In this document: piece by piece, positions 50,745 to 58,130 of the stretch
Layout: every line of letters begins with the position of its first letter
How positions within the stretch are numbered: position 1 is the stretch's first letter
Origin: JANYHH01 sp965249745
GTDB lineage: Bacteria > Deinococcota > Deinococci > Deinococcales > JAAFIG01
DNA: 64,000 bases
Direction of reading: 5' to 3'
Assembly: GCA_965249745.1 (NCBI GenBank)
Contig: OZ252252.1
Coordinates: 2,976,001-3,040,000 of the forward strand
The notes under the pieces: model-generated
The model's input: the letters and a program-made list of their open reading frames with translations, nothing else
What the model was told of the DNA's origin: nothing
Database searches by the model: none
Translations under genes and position numbers: made by a program

Positions 50745-51866
50745 ATGAACCAACCGCTCTGGGACGATCACCCCTGGTCTCCCCTGCCGCAACTCGAGGG
50801 GAACCGCGAGGCTGAGCTGTGCGTGATCGGGCTGGGCGGGAGTGGACTCAGCGCGACGCTCGAGGGGCTGCGTTTGGGTCGGCGCGTGATCGGCTTGGAC
50901 GCGGGGATGGTCGCGGGCGGCGCGGCGGGCAGGAACGGCGGCTTCGTACTGGCGGGCGTGGCCAAGTTTTATCACGAAACCGTGGCGCAACTCGGGCGCG
51001 ACCGAGCGAAAGAGCTGTACGCCCTGACCCTTCAGGAGATTGACCGCATGAGCGCGGAAACGCCGGAGGCGATTCGTCGCGTCGGGAGCCTGCGGGTCGC
51101 GTCGGACGCGGCTGAATTGGAGGATTGCCGGGCACACCTAGAGGCGCTTCTTCGGGACGGGTTCGCCGCCTCCAGGTACGACGGTCTCGAGGGGAGGGGG
51201 CTGCTGATTCCGACCGACGGCGCAATGAATCCGCTGCGTCGCTGCCGTAGTCTGGCGCTCAGGGCGCTCGAGGCTGGGGCTGAGCTGTTTGAAAACTCCA
51301 AGGTCCTGAATATCTCGAGCGGTTTGGTCAGCACCGAACACGGCTCGGTGCGGGCGGAACAGATTGTCGTCTGCGTGGACGGCAAGTTAGAGGCGATCTT
51401 CCCAGAACTCGCCCCTCGAGTTCGCACGGCGCGATTGCAAATGCTGGGAACCGCGCCCACATCAGAGGTCAACCTGCCGCGACCCGTGTACGCCCGCTGG
51501 GGCTACGAGTACTGGCAGCAGCTCCCCGACGGGCGCGTCACGCTGGGCGGCTTTCGTGATACCGAGGAGGAGCGGGAGTGGACGCACGACGGTACAGCGA
51601 CGGATTCGCTGCAAGCCAGGCTCGAGGTGTTCTTGCGGGACGGCATCGGCGTCAAAGCCGCGCCAGTCACGCACCGCTGGGCGGCGAGCGTGTCGTACTC
51701 AGGCGATGGAATGCCGGTGCTAGCGGAGGTGAAACCCGGCGTCTGGGCAACCGGCGCGTACAGCGGCACGGGCAACGTTGTCGGGGCGCTCTGCGGACGG
51801 GCGGCGGTGCAGTTAGCACTAACGGGAGCCTCGAGCATTCACGAATCACTGTTCGGCTCCTACTGA
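50745..51866 (+). CDS. FAD-dependent oxidoreductase (DAO family)
   Basis: 373 residues from ATG 50745. Dinucleotide-binding GLGGSGLSA (about 29-37), GGAAGRNGGFVLAGV typical of DadA/OrdL-type amine oxidases, and the C-terminal TGAYSGTGNVVGALCGRAA. It likely oxidises an amino acid or polyamine-derived amine. No transport gene is adjacent. Confidence 0.9.
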   Translation: MNQPLWDDHPWSPLPQLEGNREAELCVIGLGGSGLSATLEGLRLGRRVIGLDAGMVAGGAAGRNGGFVLAGVAKFYHETVAQLGRDRAKELYALTLQEIDRMSAETPEAIRRVGSLRVASDAAELEDCRAHLEALLRDGFAASRYDGLEGRGLLIPTDGAMNPLRRCRSLALRALEAGAELFENSKVLNISSGLVSTEHGSVRAEQIVVCVDGKLEAIFPELAPRVRTARLQMLGTAPTSEVNLPRPVYARWGYEYWQQLPDGRVTLGGFRDTEEEREWTHDGTATDSLQARLEVFLRDGIGVKAAPVTHRWAASVSYSGDGMPVLAEVKPGVWATGAYSGTGNVVGALCGRAAVQLALTGASSIHESLFGSY

Positions 51867-51888
51867 GTTCGGCGTCGTCAGATTCATG

Positions 51889-51955
51889 TTTGAAGACAAT
51901 AGAGTGCGTCTATGACGAAGATGTGGCTGAGCCGAAGCGTGCCGTTATCAATACG
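51889..51955. repeat. Dispersed intergenic repeat, copy B
   Basis: Matches copy A at 27000-27065 over CGTCTATGACG and CGAAGCGTGCCGTT. It follows the FAD-oxidoreductase stop, as copy A follows the TspO-like gene. A short related piece (ATCATGCCGTTATCAGTAG) occurs near 53116. Confidence 0.55.
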
Positions 51956-52024
51956 CCGGGATGTCAACCGCAGTACGCCAAACGGCGGTGGGCAGGCTAG
52001 GTTTCCAGGGCGCAGACTCGAGGT

Positions 52025-52579
52025 ATGGGACAGCTTTTGAACGTCATTGATCTGGAAGCGACCTGCTGGGAGGGTAAGCCGCCCGCCGGTCAGACCCACG
52101 AAATCATCGAGATTGGCGTGTGCGTCTTGAACACCGCAACGCTGGAACGCAGTCAGAAACGTAGCCTGGTCGTCAAACCCAGACATTCCAGCGTCAGCGA
52201 GTTCTGCACTGAACTCACGGGCTGGACGCCCGAAGCGGTCAGCGCCGGGATGGATTTCGCGGAGGCTTGCCAAATTTTGGAGCAGGAGTACGAATCCCAC
52301 ACCAGAACCTGGCTCTCCTGGGGCGAGTATGACCGCAAGCAGCTCGAGCGGGAGAGTGCGGCGAAGGGCGTTAGGAATCCCTTGGGAAAAGATCACATCA
52401 ACGCCAAGGCGATTTTTGGAAGCGCCCGCAATCACGGCAAAAAACTGGGCATGGCGGAGGCGCTGGCTTTTCTGGGCTGGGAACTCGAGGGGCGGCATCA
52501 CAACGGCGCAGACGATGCCTGGAACATTGCGGGGATTGTGGCTGATTTGCTGCGCGAACACCAACTCGAGCTGACCTGA
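52025..52579 (+). CDS. DEDDh 3'-5' exonuclease
   Basis: 184 residues. Exo I motif VIDLEATCW (Asp9, Glu11) and Exo III HHNGADDAWNIA with the DEDDh histidine and aspartates. The length fits KapD/ERI-like exonucleases of the ribonuclease T/oligoribonuclease superfamily. RNA or DNA ends are possible substrates. Confidence 0.9.
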   Translation: MGQLLNVIDLEATCWEGKPPAGQTHEIIEIGVCVLNTATLERSQKRSLVVKPRHSSVSEFCTELTGWTPEAVSAGMDFAEACQILEQEYESHTRTWLSWGEYDRKQLERESAAKGVRNPLGKDHINAKAIFGSARNHGKKLGMAEALAFLGWELEGRHHNGADDAWNIAGIVADLLREHQLELT

Positions 52580-52601
52580 GCCGCGCACCGGGCTGGCAGC
52601 T

Positions 52602-52976
52602 TCAACCTGCCAGCCCGTAACTGATTGAACCGACAATCAAACAAATCAATGCAACGAGGTCAGCCGTGAAGACTTTGCTGAGAGAAAAGTTGTATCCCCC
52701 AACCGACCGAGCTAGCCAGAGAAATGACAGCACACTGGCGAAGCCCATCAGGAAGGCTGGGATTTGCAAGGCGCTTTGGAACGCGGCAACGACGAAGAAA
52801 ACGCCGAGCAGTCCAAATAACACCGCACGGTGTCGCATTAAAATGTTCAGATTCGGCTCCAGAATGTTGATGCCGTACAACCTCTCGAGCTGACGCGCAC
52901 CTAAGACCCCGATCAGTGGCAGAAGGTGGATGATGCCGACCAAAACGAGTGAGGCAGCAATTAAGTAATGTAGCAT
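52602..52976 (-). CDS. Small integral membrane protein, four helices
   Basis: 124 residues with four hydrophobic segments (about 5-25, 50-70, 72-90, 104-122). Family members of about 125 residues are often mis-annotated; no catalytic motif seen. Convergent to the exonuclease gene; function unknown. Confidence 0.75.
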   Translation of the reverse strand: MLHYLIAASLVLVGIIHLLPLIGVLGARQLERLYGINILEPNLNILMRHRAVLFGLLGVFFVVAAFQSALQIPAFLMGFASVLSFLWLARSVGGYNFSLSKVFTADLVALICLIVGSISYGLAG

Positions 52977-53040
52977 GTCATCCTCGAATAAAAACGGTGG
53001 AGTTTGGATTTAAGCACTGCGACCGTATCACCACTGAAAC

Positions 53041-53120
53041 TACTGAGTTCGGTAACTTCAGGGTAATCATGCGTCGCAGTACAAAGCTTCTGCGACGCAT
53101 ACGTGAGTTAACCGAATCAT
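53041..53120. repeat. Nested inverted repeat in the 52977-53278 gap
   Basis: The inner arms ATGCGTCGCAG (53069-53079) and CTGCGACGCAT (53090-53100) are perfect complements around a 10-base loop. Outer arms GAGTTCGGTAAC (53045 on) and GTTAACCGAATC (53106 on) pair imperfectly. The rest of this roughly 300-base gap has no gene I can support. Confidence 0.6.
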
Positions 53121-53278
53121 GCCGTTATCAGTAGTATCAACCTGGCTTCTGGGATATTGGTGCAGGCCCGAGAGAGAGCGTGTCCAACCCACTCCAGCCG
53201 CCCTCGACGGCAACCACCCTGTCACAGCCGTTATACTCCAAGCTGTAGCCTCATTTCCTGATCTCAGAGGAACACACC

Positions 53279-53600
53279 ATGCGCGTCTTCCTGACCGGCG
53301 GTACTGGATTTATCGGCAAACCGCTGGTTGGACCGCGTTGGAGCGGCGGCGGCGCGGCTGGGACGTGAACGTGCTAGTGCGACAACCTGACAGCCTCGAG
53401 GCGCGAGCCTGCGCGATCTCGGGGCAGGCGTGTCGCCCGGAGACCTCACCGAGCGTGAACTGAGGATTCGCTTTCGTGACCCGCGCCAGGCCTGGCAGGA
53501 CACGCTCGAGGGTGAACGGCAGCGGGCGAACTCTGGCAGGATCTCACCTGAACAACCGGGTTATCTTCGCTATCAGCTCGAGATCGCCGTTCGGCGTTGA
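53279..53600 (+). pseudogene. NAD-dependent epimerase/dehydratase remnant
   Basis: ATG 53279 starts MRVFLTGGTGFIGKPLV, the typical extended-SDR NAD-binding start. After about 18 residues the reading frame is lost; a second frame continues WDVNVLVRQPDSLEA, and a third frame LRDLGAGVSPGDLTE, both expected next in such enzymes. After that the sequence is unrelated and reaches a stop at 53600. Two or more frameshifts and loss of the catalytic YxxxK region make it a dead fragment. Confidence 0.75.
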
Positions 53601-53634
53601 CCCCGCAAATTAACCGGGGCGTAGAATCCTCGGC

Positions 53635-55407
53635 GTGTCCCTCAATCAACGCGACCTGCGCTTCCAGGTCTTCGAGGTCTTAAACGCTGCCTCTTTACTG
53701 GCTCGAGACCGCTTCAAAGAGCATTCCCGAGAGACCTTCGACGGTATTTTGGAGATGGCGCTCGAGTTCGCCAAGCGCGAGCTGGAACCGCATTACCGCC
53801 TGAGCGATACCGTGGAACCGCAGATCGTGGACGGGAAAGCCGTGGTGCTGCCCGAGGTTGCAGCGGCGCTGGCGGGGATGCGCGAGGCGGGTTTCTTCGC
53901 GGCGGCCGCCGACGAGGAGTTCGGCGGGTTGCAACTCCCGAATTTGGTTTGGAACGCCTGCCAGGCGGCGTTCATGGCGACCAATCCCGGAACCTCGAGT
54001 TACGCGTTTTTGACGGTTGGGGCCGCGAATCTGATCGCCAGCTTCGGGACTTCGGCTCAGAAGGAGACCTACTTGCGCCCGATGCTCGAGGGGCGCTGGT
54101 TCGGGACGATGTGCCTGTCCGAGCCGCACGCGGGCAGCAGCTTGACGGATATTCTCACACGAGCCACGCCCAGAGACGACGGCAAGTTCCTGCTGTCCGG
54201 CAGTAAGATGTGGATTTCCGGCGGCGATCACGAAATCTCTGAGAACATCGTTCACATGGTGCTGGCGAAACTGCCGGGTGCGCCTGCCGGGGTCAAGGGC
54301 ATCAGCCTGTTCATCGCGCCAAAGAAACGCGTCGAGGGACCAGGTCTCCAGGGGAACGATGTCGCGCTGGCGGGCTTGAACCACAAGCTCGGCGCTCGAG
54401 GTACGACGAACGCGCTGCTAAATTTCGGTGAGCGCGGCGATTGCGTCGCGGAACTCGTCGGCGAGCCGCACAAGGGTTTGACCTACATGTTCCAGATGAT
54501 GAACGAGGCGCGAATTGAGGTCGGGCTGGGCGGCGCGGCCCTCGGGTGCGCGGGGTACAACTATAGCCTCGAGTACGCCAGGGAGCGGCGTCAGGGTCGC
54601 CCGCCCACCAACAAAGACCCGAGTGCGCCGATGGTTCCGATTATCCAGCACAGCGACGTGAAACGCATGTTGCTGTCGCAGAAATCACTCTCCGAGGGCG
54701 CGATGGCGCTCTGTCTGTACGCCTCAAAACTGGTTGACGATCACGCGACGCACCCGGAGGCCCAGGCTAGAGCGGACGCGGGAACCCTGCTGGATTTGCT
54801 GACCCCGGTCGTCAAGGCGTGGAGCACGCATTACGCGCTCGAAGCAAACTATGATGCGATTCAGATTCTCGGCGGCTACGGTTACACCCGCGAGTACCCG
54901 GTCGAGCAGATCTACCGCGACAATCGCATCAATCCGATTCACGAGGGCACGAACGGGATTCAAAGTCTGGATTTGCTGGGACGCAAGATCGGCGCGAACG
55001 GCGGGGCTGGACTGAAACTTCTGTTGACCACGATCCAAACGGACATCGGCACGGCTCGAGCGACTGGGCTGGACGACCTGTGCGACCCGCTCGAGAACGC
55101 GCTAGAGGTGGTCGGCGCGACCACGACCAAACTGTTGGGCGCAGACCCGGACACGATGCTCAGCAACTCCTGGCATTACCTCGAGCTGCTGGGTCACACG
55201 GTGGTCGCGTGGTTGTGGCTCAATCAGGCTCGAGTCGCAACGACGGCACTGGCGGAGAATCCTGGGGAGAACGAGGGATTTTATCGGGGCAAGGTCAACG
55301 CGGCGCAGTATTTCACGCGCTTTGAACTGCCGAAGATCGCCGTCTGGGGAACGCTGTTGAGCAACCTCGACACGACCGTGCTGGATACCCAGGAAGACTG
55401 GTTTTGA
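53635..55407 (+). CDS. Large acyl-CoA dehydrogenase with C-terminal extension
   Basis: 590 residues from GTG 53635, longer than the usual 380. N-terminal extension (about 1-80), core with MCLSEPHAGSSLTDI and KMWISGGDHEI, EARIEVGLGGAALGCAGYNY, catalytic region QILGGYGYTREYPVEQIYRD with HEGTNGIQSLDLLGRK, then a C-terminal helical domain of about 110 residues as in DmdC/FadE-type enzymes. It oxidises a particular acyl-CoA, perhaps branched or thio-substituted. Confidence 0.94.
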   Translation: MSLNQRDLRFQVFEVLNAASLLARDRFKEHSRETFDGILEMALEFAKRELEPHYRLSDTVEPQIVDGKAVVLPEVAAALAGMREAGFFAAAADEEFGGLQLPNLVWNACQAAFMATNPGTSSYAFLTVGAANLIASFGTSAQKETYLRPMLEGRWFGTMCLSEPHAGSSLTDILTRATPRDDGKFLLSGSKMWISGGDHEISENIVHMVLAKLPGAPAGVKGISLFIAPKKRVEGPGLQGNDVALAGLNHKLGARGTTNALLNFGERGDCVAELVGEPHKGLTYMFQMMNEARIEVGLGGAALGCAGYNYSLEYARERRQGRPPTNKDPSAPMVPIIQHSDVKRMLLSQKSLSEGAMALCLYASKLVDDHATHPEAQARADAGTLLDLLTPVVKAWSTHYALEANYDAIQILGGYGYTREYPVEQIYRDNRINPIHEGTNGIQSLDLLGRKIGANGGAGLKLLLTTIQTDIGTARATGLDDLCDPLENALEVVGATTTKLLGADPDTMLSNSWHYLELLGHTVVAWLWLNQARVATTALAENPGENEGFYRGKVNAAQYFTRFELPKIAVWGTLLSNLDTTVLDTQEDWF

Positions 55408-55418
55408 GACCCGAGACT

Positions 55419-55835
55419 ATGGAAACGCCCGAAACCGATGACCGCCTCGAACAATTCCTGGTGTGGATGGACGGTTTCCGTGGCAGCCTGGTGATCGCGG
55501 CGTTCTCTACACTCGTGCAACTCTGGCGCGGCTCGAGGGAGGTCAACCAACCCGTTACGCTGGCGCTGTGCTACTTGCTCAGCCTGATTGGGGCGGAAAT
55601 CGGACGGCGGTTGGAAACACGATTTCTAGCAAGTAAAGCGCTGAACGTCCGAGGCTTCGAGGTACTGCGTCTGTTCATCCCGCTCGTGGTGCTGTCGTTG
55701 CTGCTGCGGCAAGCGCTGCAAAGCGCCCACTCGAGCGGCGAGGTGCTGGAAGCCAGTTTTGGCTTGATGCGCGGCTTACTGGTTCGTGGGGCATTGGTCT
55801 ACTCGAAGCGTTGGGGGAACGAGCAAGAGTCGTAA
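55419..55835 (+). CDS. Hypothetical membrane protein
   Basis: 138 residues from ATG 55419, 11 bases after the dehydrogenase stop; a TTG overlapping that stop is possible. Two or three hydrophobic segments (about 25-40, 50-65, 88-102), no known motif. Probably co-transcribed with the dehydrogenase. Confidence 0.6.
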   Translation: METPETDDRLEQFLVWMDGFRGSLVIAAFSTLVQLWRGSREVNQPVTLALCYLLSLIGAEIGRRLETRFLASKALNVRGFEVLRLFIPLVVLSLLLRQALQSAHSSGEVLEASFGLMRGLLVRGALVYSKRWGNEQES

Positions 55836-55860
55836 ACGCGAATTCACACCCGCTCGAGGT

Positions 55861-56280
55861 TCAATCTGTCTCGAGCCAAGCGCGGGCGGAATCTTCGCCC
55901 TCAAAGAACCGAATCGCCCGATGCTGGCGGTGTTCGTACCTCAGCTCCTCGAACCGCTCGCCGTACTTGGCGGGTTCAACCACGACGAGCGCCAACCGCA
56001 AACCGTAATTGGTGATCTTCTGAAACAGCTCGCCCGCTAGACCGCTACGAAGATCAAAGAAGGCTGGGGTCACGTCGCGTTCGGTCAGGATCAAACCCAC
56101 CGCGCCGAAGGCGGCTCCAATCACCTCTGGAATATCCGTCATAGAACCGATAAACAGATTCGATGCTGAAGCGCTGACGATTTGCGGAGGGTCCGACATG
56201 GCTCCCCAATTGTATTGCCAAAAAACTCGAGTCTCAACATTAGCAGCTTTCACCCCGTCCGGCACGCGAAGCTGGCTCAT
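55861..56280 (-). CDS. DUF4180-like protein
   Basis: 139 residues from ATG 56280. The segment TERDVTPAFFDLRSGLAGEL then FQKITNYGLRLALVV matches the DUF4180 pattern; the N-terminus is extended by about 25 residues. Members are small soluble proteins of unknown function. Convergent with the membrane-protein gene at 55419. Confidence 0.8.
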   Translation of the reverse strand: MSQLRVPDGVKAANVETRVFWQYNWGAMSDPPQIVSASASNLFIGSMTDIPEVIGAAFGAVGLILTERDVTPAFFDLRSGLAGELFQKITNYGLRLALVVVEPAKYGERFEELRYEHRQHRAIRFFEGEDSARAWLETD

Positions 56281-56334
56281 CAATTATGAACGCGCAGGAA
56301 CCCTTACGGGGATGACCCCGTACACTCAACCTGA

Positions 56335-57174
56335 ATGATCGCCTGCCCGTACTGCGCCTCGAGCCTGACGAAACCCAGTCAGACCTGCCCCGTTTGCGGC
56401 GCGAGGTTGACAAGTCCAGCGCTCGAGATCGGTGCGCTGTTAGCGGGTCAATACCGGATCGAAGAGGTATTAGGCCAAGGCGGTTTCGGCATCACCTACC
56501 TGGCACTCGACGAAACTTTGGACCATCGCGTGGCGATCAAGGAACTCTTTCCTGAAGGCAGCGCACGCGAAGGTGCGAACGTCGTACCACTCGCGAATCG
56601 CAATTTTGCAGAAACGAAACAAAAATTCCTCGAGGAAGCGCTCGTGGTGCAGCGTTTCAATCACCGTAATATCGTGCGGGTGTATGGAACATTGGAGGAG
56701 AACCACACCGCGTACATCGTCATGGAGGCCCTGACCGGTTCCACGCTGACATCCGATGTCACCAGCAACGGCGCATTCCCAGAGGCAAGTGTGCTCGAGA
56801 TGGCGCGGCAACTCTGTGCGGCACTGGTTGTGGTTCACGAGGCTGGTTTGTTGCACCGCGACATCAAACCCGACAACGTGTTCCTCACGAGCGACGCTCG
56901 AGTCGTGCTGATTGACTTCGGGAGTGCCAGGAGCTTCGCGGTGGGGCAGGTCAAGCGGTTGACGCGATTGTTGACGCCAGGGTACGCCGCGCCGGAGCAG
57001 TACGCGTCTCAGGCGGCGTTCGGGGCGTACACGGATGTCTACGGCTTAGCTGCGACCTTGTTCTACGCGCTCGAGGGTCGAATGCCGCCGATGGCGACGG
57101 AGTTGATGCTGGGTGAGACAGGCTCGAGTTTGAGAAGGCTGGAACCCTACGAGCAGGACTCGAGGCGGGCTTGA
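56335..57174 (+). CDS. Zinc-ribbon Ser/Thr protein kinase, cut by a frameshift
   Basis: 279 residues before the stop. N-terminal zinc ribbon (CPYCASS...CPVCG, 4-21), then a kinase domain: GQGGFGITY (48-55), Lys69 in VAIKE, HRDIKPDN (174-181), DFG (194-196), TPGYAAPEQ. The last residues RLEPYEQDSRRA are out of frame; the normal C-lobe ending appears in the overlapping frame (LEAGLKIKIGERPQTMQAFL). One indel near 57145-57160 would join them. So catalytic residues are intact but the C-lobe end and membrane tail are split off. Confidence 0.85.
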   Translation: MIACPYCASSLTKPSQTCPVCGARLTSPALEIGALLAGQYRIEEVLGQGGFGITYLALDETLDHRVAIKELFPEGSAREGANVVPLANRNFAETKQKFLEEALVVQRFNHRNIVRVYGTLEENHTAYIVMEALTGSTLTSDVTSNGAFPEASVLEMARQLCAALVVVHEAGLLHRDIKPDNVFLTSDARVVLIDFGSARSFAVGQVKRLTRLLTPGYAAPEQYASQAAFGAYTDVYGLAATLFYALEGRMPPMATELMLGETGSSLRRLEPYEQDSRRA

Positions 57175-57707
57175 AGATCAAGATTGGGGAGCGACCACAG
57201 ACGATGCAGGCTTTTCTGAACGCGCTCGAGCAACCCCTTCCGACCGCTCCGCTCGAGGTTCTAGCCGAAGCAGCGAATGCTCGCTCGAGCGTTCCGATTC
57301 CAGCAATTTACGTCCAAGGTTGGCGTTTCGAGTCAGATCGATTTCAGCGTGCCTTACGAGAGTTTTATTTTCAGGACATTCAGGGAATCACGGTCAAGCA
57401 AACCCGGACCTCGCCTAACATCGGTAACCATTTAACCGTTTTCATATTGTTGGGCGGCGGGTGTTGCCTTTTCGGGTTCATTATTAGAAGTCCCTTCTTG
57501 ATATTTCCTGGCATTCTGATGATGAGCCTCGGTGGAGCGCAGTCAAAAATAGCTTCCCAGAATCCACCCCCCGCTCGGTGGGGCGTCTGGATTGAAACGC
57601 AGAACGGTGAGGCGTTCCTCGATAACTTTGACCTGAAACAGGATGCCTTGAGGCTCGGACAGGAAATTCGCAATCGCTCGAGCGCCCGCTTGGATGTGGT
57701 GAACTAA
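57171..57707 (+). CDS. Detached C-terminus of the kinase plus membrane domain
   Basis: 178 residues. Begins LKIKIGERPQTMQAFLNALE, the end of a kinase C-lobe, then a linker and a region with two membrane segments (about 90-122) flanked by QDIQGITVKQTRTSPNIG and WGVWIETQNGEAFLDNF, resembling small DUF6232-type membrane domains. An independent start is doubtful: it most likely belongs to the upstream kinase. A TTG could in principle initiate it. Confidence 0.7.
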   Translation: MKIKIGERPQTMQAFLNALEQPLPTAPLEVLAEAANARSSVPIPAIYVQGWRFESDRFQRALREFYFQDIQGITVKQTRTSPNIGNHLTVFILLGGGCCLFGFIIRSPFLIFPGILMMSLGGAQSKIASQNPPPARWGVWIETQNGEAFLDNFDLKQDALRLGQEIRNRSSARLDVVN

Positions 57708-57716
57708 ACTCATCGC

Positions 57717-58061
57717 ATGGACATGCCGAAAACGCTCGAAGTCACCTACGAGGATTACACCTCTCTATCTGGAACGTCTTATCTCACCCTCGAGGAGACG
57801 ATGAATTTGTTTGATCGTCTGATCTGGAAGCGGGGCACGTTTATGTACTGCCCAATCAATTTCGCTGGGGTCTTTCAGGTGTTCTTTCACGACCCGAGTC
57901 GGTTGATTTTGGAGATCACCAATGACAGTGATGACATGATTTTCCATCAGAAATACGCGTCCGAAGGTGAATGCAAGGCATTGATTGAGGTTTTCTTCAC
58001 CACCGGAAAGCTTGATCTGGCGAATGGTTTTTTCAAAATCCGAATAAACAACGAGACATGA
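57717..58061 (+). CDS. Hypothetical protein, 114 residues
   Basis: No recognised family. Polar, no signal or membrane helix; contains LTLEETMNLFDRLIW and RLILEITNDSDDMIF. It follows the split kinase by 9 bases, and low CTCGAG density suggests it travelled with that locus. A small partner or immunity-type protein is possible but unsupported. Confidence 0.6.
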   Translation: MDMPKTLEVTYEDYTSLSGTSYLTLEETMNLFDRLIWKRGTFMYCPINFAGVFQVFFHDPSRLILEITNDSDDMIFHQKYASEGECKALIEVFFTTGKLDLANGFFKIRINNET

Positions 58062-58130
58062 GACAACGTGATGCGTCAGAAATAACAACGAAGTCGCGCT
58101 AGAGAGTCGAAAGTATTTCCTTGACCACCG

